The translations under genes were made by a program, and so were the position numbers. A stretch of 64,000 bases of DNA. Source: Persicimonas caeni (GTDB taxonomy: Bacteria; Myxococcota_A; Bradymonadia; Bradymonadales; Bradymonadaceae). The notes beneath the pieces are model-generated. The model ran no database searches and had not been told where the DNA came from. It saw only the letters and a program-made list of their open reading frames with translations. Location: contig NZ_CP041186.1 of NCBI RefSeq assembly GCF_006517175.1, positions 3,189,074-3,253,073 on the forward strand. The letters run 5' to 3'. This document shows positions 6,779-16,363 of this stretch, one piece after another. Positions within the stretch are counted from its first letter, which is position 1; each line of letters starts with the position of its first letter.

Positions 6779-9700
6779 CTAGAAATTCTTACTAAACCCT
6801 CCCAACCTCCTGAAAAATATACACAAAGGCGCGCCCAACCCACCGTCGCCGCAGAGCTCGCCTCGCGCGTCCGCCCATGCTTTGGAAAGTGTTTCCGTTT
6901 CGACGGCGCCGTCTTGGAAAGTGTTTCTGGAAACATCTTCCGTTTTTGATTTGTCGGGTCGGCGGAGCGCGATGTCTTGGCCCGAGACGACCGTGCCGTC
7001 CACTCCGATTTCGACCGCGTGCTCGTCAGGCTGCTCGAAGCGAAGCTTGCGCCACTGCTCCGGCGAGACGCGCACGGTGTAGGCGCCCGGCTCGATGAAG
7101 TCGAACAGGTAGAAGCCGTCGAAGGCCGTCTCGGTGGTGTCGACGACTTCGCCGTCGGCGTCGACCAGTTGCATCTCGACACCCGCCGCCGGTTGCCTCA
7201 TGCCGTGAAGCTCGATCCAGACGGTGCCGTCGACCTCGCCGGTCATGATGATGGGGAAATCGAGGTAGGTGACCGCGCCCGGGCGGGTCAGCACGGTGTA
7301 GCCCTCCGGGGAGGGGACGAAGAAGGGGTCGTAGAGGCTTCGGCGCGACAGCTCGATATCGACGTACTCGTCTGCGGGCACGTCCGGTAGCACCACCACA
7401 CCGTCTTCGTCGGTCTTGTACTCCTCCTGACGCGAGTTGTTGACGAAGAATTTGGCGTCGGGCGCCGCCTCGTCGTGCTCTTCGTCGTAGGTGCCGTTTT
7501 GGTTTTTGTCCCAATAGACCCGGGGCAAGACGGTGCCCGAAGCGGTCAGCGAATCGGACTCGAGTTGCCACTGGTTGGCCCGCGGGTCGTAGCCGATGCC
7601 GGTCGACAAGCTCGCGCCGATGGAGAAGCCACCTTGCAGCGACACGCCGATATCGGCGCCCCAAGCAAATTGTTGCAGCCGATGGGCGACGCCGGTGGTG
7701 ACCTTGACGTCGTGGATAGTGGCGAACTCGTGGTAGATATTCGCGCGCGCCTGCAGATCGCGGTCGATGCGCCAGAGGGCTCCCAGCCGGTAGGCGCGAA
7801 ACCCCTGGTCGGTCGAGTACGAGGCCTCGGCGACGGGCATCACGTCGTGGGTGCGCCCGCGGGCGCTGAGCGCCCCGTTGACCAGCGTGTCCTCTCCGGT
7901 GCGTTTGTTGATGCGCAGGTCGTGGGCCACGGTCACCCCGTGGATGCGGATCGACAGGCGGTTCGACGCCCGCACCTGATTGCCCTCTTCGCCCAGATAG
8001 TCGTTCTCGATCCGCAGAGCCATCGGCACCGGATACTTCGGCGAGACGGGGAGCACCCCGTAGATGCGCATCGAGGTCTGGTTTTGAATGGGGTAGTTGT
8101 CGGGGTTGGGAAAGCGCTCGCTGGTAAACTGGGAGAAGAACTGGGCCGTCTCGGCCACGAAGTTCCAGTCCGCCAGGCGCGTCTGTGCCGCCGCGCGCAT
8201 CGCCCAGCCGTCGCCCACGGTGACGTCGAGCGAGGTGTAGGCCCGCTGGAACGAATACCGCAGCCCCAGCTCGCCGTAGACACGCTGCTTCTCGTCTCGC
8301 AGCGGCAGGGTGGTGAACCGCCCGGTGACGGCCAAGTCGTCGTACAGGCCGCGCTCGTACTCGATGATCGCGCGCGGCCAGCCGTCGATGGGCGTCTCGC
8401 GGCCGGTCGAGGCGATGGGGACCATGTCGCTGTTATGCTGGGAGACCGACACGCGGTAGTACTGCTCGCCGGGGCGGATCATCCCCGGGCCGATATAGAC
8501 CTCGCGCCGCTCGACGCGCTTCTCGCCGTGGGGGCCGTACATGACGATGCGAAGCTGGTTGAGGCCGAACAAGAGCGGAACCTGCTCGAAGCGAAACTGC
8601 CCGTCGATCGGCTCGGTCTGGAAGTCGAGGAGCACGTCGTTTCGGTACAGCTCGGCCTCCCACTCCGGCTCGAGCGGCCCCGAGACGGTGGTGTAGTCGA
8701 AGGCGGTGGGACGGGTCAGCGGGAAGCTCGACACCTGGACGCCGCGGCCGGAGGAGCCGCGAGCGACGAGGGGAACCGGCGGCGAGACCACGTCACCGAC
8801 GGCGATTTCGGTCGCCTCGAGGTCGCCGAGCATCTTTCCGCCCGGCTCCTTTCGCTGCAGCCTGAGCCTGGCCCGCGAGATGGGGTGGAGCTCGGTGCCC
8901 GAGATCGACCAGGTACCGTTCATGTAGAAGAGATCGCCGGCCCCGCGCAGATGGTAGCTGTTCGACTGGCCGACGATGCGTCGGCTCTCTTGATTCTCCT
9001 GGAGGTGATTCGCCGTCGGCAGCGCCGCCTCCAGGCGCAGGTCGTGGGCCGGCTTCGACCACATCTTGTAAGGCGTGGGGACGAGCTCGTAGCGCGGTCC
9101 CCGGTTGACCAAGACCTTGTCGAGCAGCGCGCGCCGCTTGGCCCGCTCGAGGCGTTGTTGCGCCGGGAGCGGCTCGGCGGGCTCCATCTGGAGGCGCATC
9201 AACGAGAAGTCGAATTCGTAGTCGAGGCCGAACCACTCCGAGATCGCCTCCATGTCGACGTAGATATCGTCGTAGTGGCGCTCGACGCGTTTCGGATCGA
9301 TGGACTGCTCTTGGTTGCGGAGCTCGACCGTGCCGCGGCGCAGGTCGAGGTCGAAGGCGCGGTCTTTGCTCAGAAACCACCCCTTGGCGCGGCCTTCTTC
9401 GACGTCGACGTCGATGGGAAACTCGACGATGTCGACGAACATCCACAACGGCACGAAGAGTCGCTCGCCGTCGTAGTAGCCGGGCATGTCCTGCGCCAGG
9501 ATGAGCTTGGGGACGCGCACCTCGACGATGACGAACTGCTCGTCGGGTCGGTCGACGAGCGCCATCGTCTCGGGCGACTTGCCAGAGTCGGATTGGCCGG
9601 AGTCGGATTCGTCGGAGTTGGATTGGCCGGAGGCCGTCTCGCCTTCGGTCGACGCGGCCTCTTCGGGATTCTCCTGCGCGGCGGCCGCAGATGACCCGAG

Positions 9701-9832
9701 CGCGATCAACAGCGCCAAGCCCAACGCGAACAACCCGCGCAGGCACCCATGCTCCCTGTCGCCCCACGCCCGCTGCCGCTTATTGCTGAAGCGACAGCTC
9801 CTCGGAAGCCAACAACGCACCACCGTCCTCAC
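6779..9832 (-). CDS. Outer-membrane usher-like protein of the chaperone-usher pathway
   Basis: About 1017 aa if the ATG at 9832 is used. A signal-peptide-like segment (GLALLIALGSSAAAA) lies near residues 35-55. The central part is rich in alternating beta-strands typical of a 24-strand usher pore. The C-terminal third has two carboxypeptidase-regulatory-like beta-sandwich segments (VYWDKNQNGTYDEEHDEAAP, and AAGVEMQLVDADGEV then FDGFYLFDFIEPGAYTV). It would form the outer-membrane pore for pilin subunits. The start overlaps the 3' end of the chaperone gene by about 53 bp; no other ATG is in frame before the signal region, so a rare start further in is possible. This divergent usher looks closer to the CS1/TcfC or Mcu-like groups than to FimD; that grouping is inference. 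Confidence 0.72.
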   Translation of the reverse strand: MRTVVRCWLPRSCRFSNKRQRAWGDREHGCLRGLFALGLALLIALGSSAAAAQENPEEAASTEGETASGQSNSDESDSGQSDSGKSPETMALVDRPDEQFVIVEVRVPKLILAQDMPGYYDGERLFVPLWMFVDIVEFPIDVDVEEGRAKGWFLSKDRAFDLDLRRGTVELRNQEQSIDPKRVERHYDDIYVDMEAISEWFGLDYEFDFSLMRLQMEPAEPLPAQQRLERAKRRALLDKVLVNRGPRYELVPTPYKMWSKPAHDLRLEAALPTANHLQENQESRRIVGQSNSYHLRGAGDLFYMNGTWSISGTELHPISRARLRLQRKEPGGKMLGDLEATEIAVGDVVSPPVPLVARGSSGRGVQVSSFPLTRPTAFDYTTVSGPLEPEWEAELYRNDVLLDFQTEPIDGQFRFEQVPLLFGLNQLRIVMYGPHGEKRVERREVYIGPGMIRPGEQYYRVSVSQHNSDMVPIASTGRETPIDGWPRAIIEYERGLYDDLAVTGRFTTLPLRDEKQRVYGELGLRYSFQRAYTSLDVTVGDGWAMRAAAQTRLADWNFVAETAQFFSQFTSERFPNPDNYPIQNQTSMRIYGVLPVSPKYPVPMALRIENDYLGEEGNQVRASNRLSIRIHGVTVAHDLRINKRTGEDTLVNGALSARGRTHDVMPVAEASYSTDQGFRAYRLGALWRIDRDLQARANIYHEFATIHDVKVTTGVAHRLQQFAWGADIGVSLQGGFSIGASLSTGIGYDPRANQWQLESDSLTASGTVLPRVYWDKNQNGTYDEEHDEAAPDAKFFVNNSRQEEYKTDEDGVVVLPDVPADEYVDIELSRRSLYDPFFVPSPEGYTVLTRPGAVTYLDFPIIMTGEVDGTVWIELHGMRQPAAGVEMQLVDADGEVVDTTETAFDGFYLFDFIEPGAYTVRVSPEQWRKLRFEQPDEHAVEIGVDGTVVSGQDIALRRPDKSKTEDVSRNTFQDGAVETETLSKAWADARGELCGDGGLGAPLCIFFRRLGGFSKNF

Positions 9833-10685
9833 TGCGCTCGCGGTAGGTGACGACGATTCGGCCGTCCTCCAGCTTCATGGCTTCGGCGACGTCCAGGCCC
9901 TCCGGGGGCTTCAAAGGGATCTGGAATTTTCGAATCTCGTGGGTGGTGTAGACCGCCACGCCGCCGAGCTTGGCCAGCGTGATCGGCTCGGCTTCCTCGG
10001 CCTTGGGGATGAATTTGACCGTGAGGTTGCCGTAGGTCGACTTGTCGCCCTTGCGCGTCATCTCGAACTTCAAGACGTCGGGCTCGTCGACCTTTTTGCC
10101 CTTTTCGAAGGTGAGGTTTTTGATGTCGGTCTTCGCCGACAAGTTGCCGTGGCGAACGATGACGGGGATGGAGATGCCCGACACGATGTTGAGCCGCAGG
10201 GCGAGTTGGCCGCCCTCGACCTGCTGGTCGACGGTCGCGGCCGCTTTGGGCATCGCCTGAAAGAGCATATGCGAGCGGTACTCGTCTTCGGCGAGCTTGG
10301 CGGGCTTGCGCACCATCACGCGCACCCGCTGGGCCACGCCGGGCTTGAGGCGCACCTGGCGCGGGGCGAAGCGCAGCATCTTGTCGGCGAATTTCTCGCC
10401 GCCGGTGGGCTTGTCGGCGCGCACGAGCTTGCCCTCTTTGGTCATGCTCATCTGGATGAGCGAGATGCGGTAGGTGACCACCTCGCTGCCCCGGTTGAGC
10501 AGCATGAGCTCTTTGGAGCGCTCACGCCCCTCGAAGACCACCCGGGTGGGGGCAATGGTGACGTTTCCCTGGGCGTGTGCAGTGGGAAGGGCGCCAACCA
10601 GCGCCTGTGCGACAAATAATCCGAAGACCGTTGCGAGGCACGCGCCCCATCGCAGGTACTTCGGCGTGCTCGGGCGTGCATCCAT
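9780..10685 (-). CDS. Periplasmic fimbrial chaperone (PapD-like)
   Basis: 301 aa. Signal peptide ending near PTAHAQ, then a PapD-type immunoglobulin domain starting GNVTIAPTRVVFEGRERSKE, with conserved features LLNRGSEVVTYRI and FAPRQVRLKPGVAQRVRVMV. The second domain (about residues 180-300) is larger than in classical chaperones. It would hold DUF4402 subunits in the periplasm by donor-strand complementation and deliver them to the usher. ATG at 10685 has GAGGAGC upstream; the frame is open ten codons further but without a better site. It lies between the third subunit gene and the usher. Confidence 0.82.
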   Translation of the reverse strand: MDARPSTPKYLRWGACLATVFGLFVAQALVGALPTAHAQGNVTIAPTRVVFEGRERSKELMLLNRGSEVVTYRISLIQMSMTKEGKLVRADKPTGGEKFADKMLRFAPRQVRLKPGVAQRVRVMVRKPAKLAEDEYRSHMLFQAMPKAAATVDQQVEGGQLALRLNIVSGISIPVIVRHGNLSAKTDIKNLTFEKGKKVDEPDVLKFEMTRKGDKSTYGNLTVKFIPKAEEAEPITLAKLGGVAVYTTHEIRKFQIPLKPPEGLDVAEAMKLEDGRIVVTYRERSEDGGALLASEELSLQQ

Positions 10686-10754
10686 CTGAGAAGCTCCTCG
10701 ACCTCGATACAACAAAGGCGGCTTGCGCCGCCCAATTCGACTCGATGAGTCTAA

Positions 10755-10804
10755 CGAAGCAGCTCCTCTTTGTCACAAAATCTCAAAGAGGAGCTGCTCA
10801 TTCG
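10755..10804 (-). other. Strong hairpin between pilin and chaperone genes
   Basis: A perfect 14-bp stem GCAGCTCCTCTTTG / CAAAGAGGAGCTGC (10759-10772 and 10784-10797) with an 11-base loop, extended by CGAA/TTCG outside a small bulge. It lies about 20 bp after the subunit stop and about 70 bp before the chaperone start. There is no U-tract after it in the direction of transcription. It may slow polymerase or protect the upstream mRNA from 3' decay, making pilin mRNA more abundant than chaperone-usher mRNA. Confidence 0.65.
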
Positions 10805-10826
10805 TCAGATCGTCGCTGTGCGTCGC

Positions 10827-11354
10827 TTACTGGTAGTTCGCCACGATGTCGATCGATGCGGTGTGCGCGCCGGTGGTCGCTCCGGCGTCGACTTCGACGG
10901 TGCCACCCATGCGGGCGGTGGCGGCGCCGGTGGTGTCGAGCGTGGTCGTCGCCGGCGTGCCCGCGTTGGAGACCTGGTCGTCGAGGGTGATCTCGGTCAG
11001 GCGAACCCCGGCGGCGAAGTCGGTGGTCACCGTCGTGCTGATATCGACCAGACGTCCCGGCTCACCGGTCAGATCGTAGGTGCCCACCACTTGCGTGCCC
11101 GGCGAATGGGTGCCGTCGGTTCCGGTATGGGTGACCGCGCCGGCCGAGTCGAGGCTGAAGCTGTCGGTTCCCGTCGACGGCATGGCGATGATGCCGAAAT
11201 CCATCTGAGTGACCTCTTGGATGGTCAGGTTCGTCAGAATCTCGACATGAGCCGTGCCTGTTTCGGTGGCGGCGTAAACAACACTCGATCCGGCTGCCAC
11301 GAGTGCAAGAGCGAGCACAGCAATACCAGTACGTACCTTCGCAGACTTCTGCAT
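10827..11354 (-). CDS. DUF4402 pilin-like fimbrial subunit (third copy)
   Basis: 175 aa, the same length as the fourth copy. Signal peptide cleaved near VVYAA, then the DUF4402 fold with DFGIIAMPSTGTDSFSL and the final strand GAHTASIDIVANY. Start at the ATG at 11354, six bases after GGAG; four codons upstream another ATG overlaps that site. Probably the main pilus subunit or an isoform. A weaker sigma-54-like site (11409-11424) precedes it. Confidence 0.8.
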   Translation of the reverse strand: MQKSAKVRTGIAVLALALVAAGSSVVYAATETGTAHVEILTNLTIQEVTQMDFGIIAMPSTGTDSFSLDSAGAVTHTGTDGTHSPGTQVVGTYDLTGEPGRLVDISTTVTTDFAAGVRLTEITLDDQVSNAGTPATTTLDTTGAATARMGGTVEVDAGATTGAHTASIDIVANYQ

Positions 11355-11408
11355 GGTTCTCTCCATACTACTTCAAATTGTAATGGGCGTTGGCTCCATC
11401 AACTACCC

Positions 11409-11424
11409 TACCAAACACCTGCCA
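11409..11424 (-). promoter_or_regulatory. Candidate sigma-54 promoter before the third pilin-like gene
   Basis: Minus-strand TGGCAGGTGTTTGGTA resembles TGGCACG-N4-TTGCW: the -24 half is nearly perfect, but the -12 GC is GT. It is about 55 bp upstream of the subunit ATG in a 117-bp gap between subunit genes. Less convincing than the site at 6748-6763. Confidence 0.4.
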
Positions 11425-11482
11425 CCACCTCAACCCCTACCTCTAACTTTTTACGTATTCTTAGCATGGGGCGAGGACAGTT

Positions 11483-11977
11483 TTACTCGTAGTTCAACGT
11501 GAGGTTGAGGTCAGTCTGGTGCACGCCCGGTGTGGCGGTGGTGTATACGACGAGAATCCCTCCGACCCGCGCCAGAAAGGTGCCGTTGCCGCTGAGCATG
11601 GTCGTGTGGGTGCTCGTCGTTCCGTTGACGTGCGCCTGTCGGACGGTGAGCCCGCTGGCCCCAAAATTGTCGATCGTCGCCGAAATTGTGACCGTGCGAT
11701 TGGGGCGGCCGCGAATGATGAAGTGTCCGTTCGAGCTTCCGCCCAGGTGCACGGCGTCTCCGGACCCGCCCGTGGCCACCTGGCCGTTTCGCCAGTGCAG
11801 AGTAAACGTGTTTGTGCCGTGGGAGGGCCGAACGATCTTGCCGAAGTTGAGTTCCTTGACCTCGCGGAAGCGAGGACCCGCGGCCGACGCCGGAATCGCG
11901 CAGGCCAGCAGTCCCAAACAGATCAACCCCGCGCATAGATATCGGCGACGTCTGGAGGGGCTGAGCACGGCGATCAC
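11483..11977 (-). CDS. DUF4402 pilin-like fimbrial subunit (second copy)
   Basis: 164 aa from a GTG at 11977 that overlaps the TGA of the preceding subunit gene (GTGA), implying translational coupling. Arg-rich n-region (SRRRRY), hydrophobic core LCAGLICLGLLACAIPASA, then the DUF4402 domain with NFGKIVRPSHGTNTFTLHW and the end strand GVHQTDLNLTLNY. Upstream in-frame codons exist but run inside the neighbouring gene. Likely a minor or tip subunit co-expressed with the first copy. Confidence 0.72.
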   Translation of the reverse strand: MIAVLSPSRRRRYLCAGLICLGLLACAIPASAAGPRFREVKELNFGKIVRPSHGTNTFTLHWRNGQVATGGSGDAVHLGGSSNGHFIIRGRPNRTVTISATIDNFGASGLTVRQAHVNGTTSTHTTMLSGNGTFLARVGGILVVYTTATPGVHQTDLNLTLNYE

Positions 11978-12540
11978 GGGAAGTTGGCGGTAACGTAGAC
12001 GTCGGTGGTGTGGGCGCCGAGCGCAGCGCTGGACGTCACGGTGATGACCCCGCCGACGCGCAGACGGCGGTAGCCCGTCCCGTCCAACTGCTCGATTTGT
12101 GTGTCGCTTCGTCCGTTGACGAAGGTGCGCTCCACGATGATTCCCGGGACGTTGAAGGGGGCGATGGAGGCGGTGACCTGCACCACTTGGCGACGGGGCC
12201 CGCGGATCATGTAGCGGCCGTGCTGCTCGTTGCCGAGGTGCGTGGCATCGCCGCCGCCCGAGGTGGTCAGGGTGGTGGTTCCCCACCCGCGCCCATTCAA
12301 AATCCAGTACAGCTCGAAGGTGTTCGATCCCGTCGTCGGCCGGTCGATTTGGCCGAAGTCGATGGGCGAAATTTCGTTGAGGTTGAGTTGGTCATGCACC
12401 TCGACGTTCCCGGTGCCGTTGGCCTGCGCCTGGCCGTAGGCCGAGCCGGCGCACAGCATCATGGCGACCAAGACGCCCACCATAAGGACCACCCGCTCGA
12501 GGTGGTGGGTATGTCGGTGATGGATGGCGTGCATGTTCAC
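11974..12540 (-). CDS. DUF4402 pilin-like fimbrial subunit (first copy)
   Basis: 188 aa from a GTG at 12540 that overlaps the activator gene stop (GTGA); an ATG two codons on (12534) is an alternative. A His-rich n-region ([11 protein letters not shown]) precedes a signal peptide cleaved near SAYGQ. The DUF4402 domain has [19 protein letters not shown] and ends [13 protein letters not shown]. Together with the second copy it forms a tightly coupled trio behind the sigma-54 activator. Confidence 0.75.
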   Translation of the reverse strand: MNMHAIHHRHTHHLERVVLMVGVLVAMMLCAGSAYGQAQANGTGNVEVHDQLNLNEISPIDFGQIDRPTTGSNTFELYWILNGRGWGTTTLTTSGGGDATHLGNEQHGRYMIRGPRRQVVQVTASIAPFNVPGIIVERTFVNGRSDTQIEQLDGTGYRRLRVGGVITVTSSAALGAHTTDVYVTANFP

Positions 12541-13697
12541 TCTTGGGAATCCTCGTCTCGCGATTCGTACTGCTTCAACCGATTGCGGATCGTGCGCGTG
12601 CTCACGCCCAGGCTCTCGGCGGCGCGCGACTGGTGGCCGTCGAAGCGATCCAAAGTGCGCTCGATCATGACCCGACGCACGTCGGTCAGCCGGGCTTCGC
12701 CGGCACGAAACTCGACCCGGTGCGCCTCTTCCTCGTCTTCGTCGACCTCGGTGCGCTCGTCGAGGCCATCTTGTTGAGCTGGTTGTTGAGCCGGCGCTCG
12801 ACGCCCTGCGGCGCCGACCTTCTCGCCCTGCAACACGATGTGATGGGCGTCGATGAGCTCGTCGTCGCCGGTCAAGATCAGGGCGCGCTCGATGATATTG
12901 ACGAGCTCGCGGATATTGCCCGGAAAGCCGTAATTCTCGAGCTTCTCGATGGCCTCCAGCGTAAAGCCGCTCACCGGCCGCTCGAGCATCGCCGACAGCC
13001 GCCGGGTGTAGTAGCCGGCCAAGGGCTCGATGTCGGCGGGCCGGTCGCGCAGCGCGGGGATTTCGAGGGGAAAGACGTTGATGCGAAAGAAGAGATCTTG
13101 GCGAAAATGCCCCTCGTCGACGTAGGCCTGCAGGTCGCGGTTGGTCGTGGCGATGATGCGGATGTCGACGTCGATGGGGTCCGTGCCGCCCACGCGAACG
13201 ACCTGTCGCTCCTGGAGCACGCGCAGCAGCTTGGCCTGCAGCTCGAGGGGCATCTCGGAGATCTCGTCGAGCAGCAACGTGCCGCCGTCGGCGCGCTCGA
13301 ACACACCGGCGTGCTGGCGCACCGCCCCGCTAAAGGCTCCTTTTTCGTGGCCGAACAGCTCGCTTTCGAGCAGGGAAGCTGACAGCGCGGCGCAGTTGAC
13401 GCCCACAAAAGAGCCGTCGGCGCGCTTGGAGCGGCGGTGGATGAAGCGGGCGAAGACCTCCTTGCCCACCCCGGTCTCCCCGGAGAGCAATACGGTCGTG
13501 GGCGCCGTGGCCACACTCTCGGCCAAGGCGCAGATGCGCTCGGTGCACTCATCACGATAGATCAGTGCGTTGTTATCGACGGCGGCTGACGTGTCGTCGA
13601 GCGCCGTCGAATCCTCATCATAGAGTTTCGCTAAGTACTTGCGGCTGACTTCGTCGAAGCTGCGCTCGAACTCATTGCGTGAGGACGCCGAACTCAC
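12537..13697 (-). CDS. Sigma-54-dependent transcriptional activator
   Basis: 386-aa enhancer-binding protein. A short N-terminal region (about 50 residues) has no receiver or PAS domain. The AAA+ domain (about 50-290) contains Walker A GETGVGKE, the sigma-54 contact loop GAFSGA (Ser in place of Thr of GAFTGA) and Walker [11 protein letters not shown]. An acidic linker follows, then a C-terminal Fis-type helix-turn-helix ([19 protein letters not shown]). It should activate sigma-54 promoters such as the one at 6748-6763. The GTG at 13697 has GGAG five bases upstream. First gene of the fimbrial run; with no sensor domain, its activity may be set by abundance or a partner kinase elsewhere. Confidence 0.88.
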   Translation of the reverse strand: MSSASSRNEFERSFDEVSRKYLAKLYDEDSTALDDTSAAVDNNALIYRDECTERICALAESVATAPTTVLLSGETGVGKEVFARFIHRRSKRADGSFVGVNCAALSASLLESELFGHEKGAFSGAVRQHAGVFERADGGTLLLDEISEMPLELQAKLLRVLQERQVVRVGGTDPIDVDIRIIATTNRDLQAYVDEGHFRQDLFFRINVFPLEIPALRDRPADIEPLAGYYTRRLSAMLERPVSGFTLEAIEKLENYGFPGNIRELVNIIERALILTGDDELIDAHHIVLQGEKVGAAGRRAPAQQPAQQDGLDERTEVDEDEEEAHRVEFRAGEARLTDVRRVMIERTLDRFDGHQSRAAESLGVSTRTIRNRLKQYESRDEDSQE

Positions 13698-13798
13698 CAC
13701 TGCTCCTCGAGGATATGAGAGGTACTTCTCTACAACTCATCATACACAAGGAATGGCTTCTTGGAAAACTTCGAGATTTTTGTCGCCGACGAGCAACG

Positions 13799-14809
13799 TC
13801 ACAAAAACCGCCGGCTTCCGGCCACGCCGTCGCTCGCGCGGTCTTCGGCGAACCGGTACGGAGGGTCGACCAGGCCGTTGATGCGGTCCATGACCACGTC
13901 GACGTAGCCCTGGAACTTGTCGCGGTGCTTGTTCTCGGCCTCGGCGGTAAACGGCTCGAAGTCCTCGCCGATATGAAACTCGCTCATGTCCTCGTAGTGC
14001 AGCGCTTCGCCCATTCGGTAGATGATGTGGCCGGGCCGACCCACCGGCGAGTTGCCCGGGTAGACCTTGTCCGAGCCGCTGCAGCCGACCGGCACGACCG
14101 GGGCTTTGAGGTGCAGCGCCATCTGCGACAGGCCGATGCGCCCGCGGGAGAGCCGAATGGAGCGCGTGCCCTGCGGGAAGACGAGCAGATCGAGATTCTT
14201 GTCGAAGGCCTGCTCGTTGATCTCGACGAAGCGGCGCATCATCTTGCGAAACAGGTCGTTGAGGTAGGTCGTGTACGACTCGCGCCCCGGCGCGTAGCGG
14301 CGGCCGAGCACGTTGCGGGGCCGCTCGAGGATGGCCCGCGGGACGATCTCGGCCGGGTCGACCATATCGTCGGGGGCCTCTTTGACGCCGGCGTCGACAT
14401 CGACGGCGGTGCGAAGCGCGCGGTACTCTTCGCCGGTGGGCGCGCGGTCGCAGACGGCTTTGAAATCGCGCGCGATCAGGTAGCCCCTGGAGACGGTGGG
14501 GATATTGTTGGTCATCTCCATGAACTTGCCCATCCACTCGTTCTCGTAATACTTGCCCTTGACCCAGGTGGAGGTAAACCGGTCGTAGCGGCGCCACAGC
14601 TTGTACTGGAACGGCCAATAATTGTACCGGTCGGTGTGGTTCATCGCGTAGATGACCGGCTCGTCGGGCACGTGCTCGAAGCCCTCGATGTCGATCTTGA
14701 CGCGCGGAGGCAAGTCGTAGTTCGGCGCCAGCAACACGGCGGCCACAGCCTTCTGGCCGATCGGGTTGGCGGTCAGACTAATCCGTTCGAGTCGGTTGAG
14801 ATCGAGCAT
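13799..14809 (-). CDS. PlsC-like lysophospholipid acyltransferase
   Basis: 336 aa. Acyltransferase block I NHTDRYNYW (about residue 56; the His is present and the acidic residue is four away) and block III FPQGTRS (about 213) followed by block IV-type VVPVGCSG. It would transfer an acyl chain to lysophosphatidate or a related lysolipid at the inner membrane. Longer than a minimal PlsC (about 240 aa) because of an insert around residues 120-190. Divergent from the cardiolipin synthase gene, sharing a 90-bp intergenic region, so both fit phospholipid synthesis. Confidence 0.82.
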   Translation of the reverse strand: MLDLNRLERISLTANPIGQKAVAAVLLAPNYDLPPRVKIDIEGFEHVPDEPVIYAMNHTDRYNYWPFQYKLWRRYDRFTSTWVKGKYYENEWMGKFMEMTNNIPTVSRGYLIARDFKAVCDRAPTGEEYRALRTAVDVDAGVKEAPDDMVDPAEIVPRAILERPRNVLGRRYAPGRESYTTYLNDLFRKMMRRFVEINEQAFDKNLDLLVFPQGTRSIRLSRGRIGLSQMALHLKAPVVPVGCSGSDKVYPGNSPVGRPGHIIYRMGEALHYEDMSEFHIGEDFEPFTAEAENKHRDKFQGYVDVVMDRINGLVDPPYRFAEDRASDGVAGSRRFL

Positions 14810-14899
14810 AGGGCATCAACATTGTAAAGGTAGCTACTTGGCGCGAGAGCTTAGTTGTCCAAGGCGGATCTAACAACTGTCGACTGAAGCCGTACCCCC

Positions 14900-16360
14900 A
14901 TGATCCAATTCTTCGAAGCCGTCGCCTTTTACGCCCCCGAGCTCGTCAGTATTCTGGCGACGCTCTCGGCGGTGTTGACCACGGCGCATATCGTGCTGCA
15001 CAAGCAGGAGACGCGCTCGGCGATCGGCTGGATCGGGCTGAGTTGGCTGGTGCCCGTGGTGGGGAGCGCGCTGTACCTGATGCTCGGGGTCAACCGCATC
15101 CACCGCCGCGCGGTGTCGCTGCGCGCCGACCTGCAGCGCTACGAGCCCGATGAAGATGCGCGCGCGGTGGCCGGAGAAAAGATCGACGAGCACCTGGCCG
15201 ATCGCGCCGCCCACCTGGGCCAACTCGTGCGCCTGGTCGACGAGGTCGTTCGCCGCCCCCTGCTCGCCGGCAATCATATCGAGCCGCTATTCAACGGCGA
15301 GCAGGCCTACCCGGAGATGCTCGAGGCGATCGACAACGCCCAGACCTCCATCAGCCTGTCGACCTACATCTTCGACAACGACAAGTGGGGCCGCAAATTC
15401 GCCCACGCGCTCACCCAGGCGGTCCAGCGCGGCGTCGAGGTGCGCGTGCTCATCGACGCGGCGGGCCTGCGCTACTCGTTTCCGTCGATCTTGGGCCGGC
15501 TCAAACGCGGCGGGATCAAAGCGCGCCGCTTCTTGCCGTCGCTGTGGCCGCCCCACCTGATGAGCGCCAACCTGCGCAACCACCGCAAGGTGATGGTCGT
15601 CGACGGGCGCATCGGCTTTACCGGCGGGATGAATATCCGCACCGCCCACGTGGTCAGCGAGGACTCCAAGCTGCCCACCCGCGACCTGCAATTTCGCATC
15701 GAGGGGCCCGTCGTCTCGCACCTGCAGGAGGTCTTCGTCGACGACTGGGCGTTTTCGGCCAATGAGGAGCTTCGCGGCGAGACGTGGTTTCCCACGCTCG
15801 AGCCCAAAGGCGAGCTCTTCGCCCGCGGCATCGTCGACGGCCCCGACGAAAACGTCGACAAGCTGCCCTGGACGCTCCTGGGGGCGATCACCAGCGCCCA
15901 GCGCACCATCCGCGTGGTCACCCCCTACTTCTTGCCCGACGAATCGATCGTCGACGCCCTCAACGTCGCCGCCATGCGCGGGGTGCGTGTCGACATCATC
16001 ATGCCCAAAAAGAACAACCTGCCGTATGTGCAGTGGGCCTCGTTTGGCCAGCTTCGCCCGCTGTTGGTCCACGGCTGCAACGTCTGGCTGACCCCGCCGC
16101 CCTTCGAGCACTCCAAGCTGACCGTCGTCGACCGCTACTGGACCCTGTTCGGCTCGTCGAACTGGGACCCCCGAAGCCATCGGCTCAACTTCGAGTTCGA
16201 CGTCGAGTGCTACGACACCGACTTCGCCGACGGCCTCGACGACTGGGCGCTCGACAAGCTCGAAGGCGCCCACCGCATCACCCTCGAGGAGTACGACGAG
16301 CGCGGCACCGCCCGGAAGCTGCGCGATGGGGCGTTTCGCCTGTTGGCGCCTTATTTGTGA
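14900..16360 (+). CDS. cls: Cardiolipin synthase
   Basis: 486-aa bacterial ClsA-type phospholipase-D superfamily enzyme joining two phosphatidylglycerols to cardiolipin. Two N-terminal hydrophobic segments (about residues 5-60, with IGWIGLSWLVPVVGSALYLM), then two HKD motifs: HRKVMVVDGRIGFTGG (about 230) and HSKLTVVDRYWTLFGSSNWD (about 400). Length is typical. No strong ribosome-binding site is seen before the ATG at 14900. A repeat-rich tail follows the stop. Confidence 0.93.
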   Translation: MIQFFEAVAFYAPELVSILATLSAVLTTAHIVLHKQETRSAIGWIGLSWLVPVVGSALYLMLGVNRIHRRAVSLRADLQRYEPDEDARAVAGEKIDEHLADRAAHLGQLVRLVDEVVRRPLLAGNHIEPLFNGEQAYPEMLEAIDNAQTSISLSTYIFDNDKWGRKFAHALTQAVQRGVEVRVLIDAAGLRYSFPSILGRLKRGGIKARRFLPSLWPPHLMSANLRNHRKVMVVDGRIGFTGGMNIRTAHVVSEDSKLPTRDLQFRIEGPVVSHLQEVFVDDWAFSANEELRGETWFPTLEPKGELFARGIVDGPDENVDKLPWTLLGAITSAQRTIRVVTPYFLPDESIVDALNVAAMRGVRVDIIMPKKNNLPYVQWASFGQLRPLLVHGCNVWLTPPPFEHSKLTVVDRYWTLFGSSNWDPRSHRLNFEFDVECYDTDFADGLDDWALDKLEGAHRITLEEYDERGTARKLRDGAFRLLAPYL

Positions 16361-16363
16361 GGT

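Noticed and set aside
7475-9694. 739-codon plus-strand open frame opposite the usher
   Set aside because: Antisense shadow of a GC-rich gene: Val/Asp/Arg/Ala-biased composition, no motifs or signal; the minus-strand frame has a signal peptide and domains.
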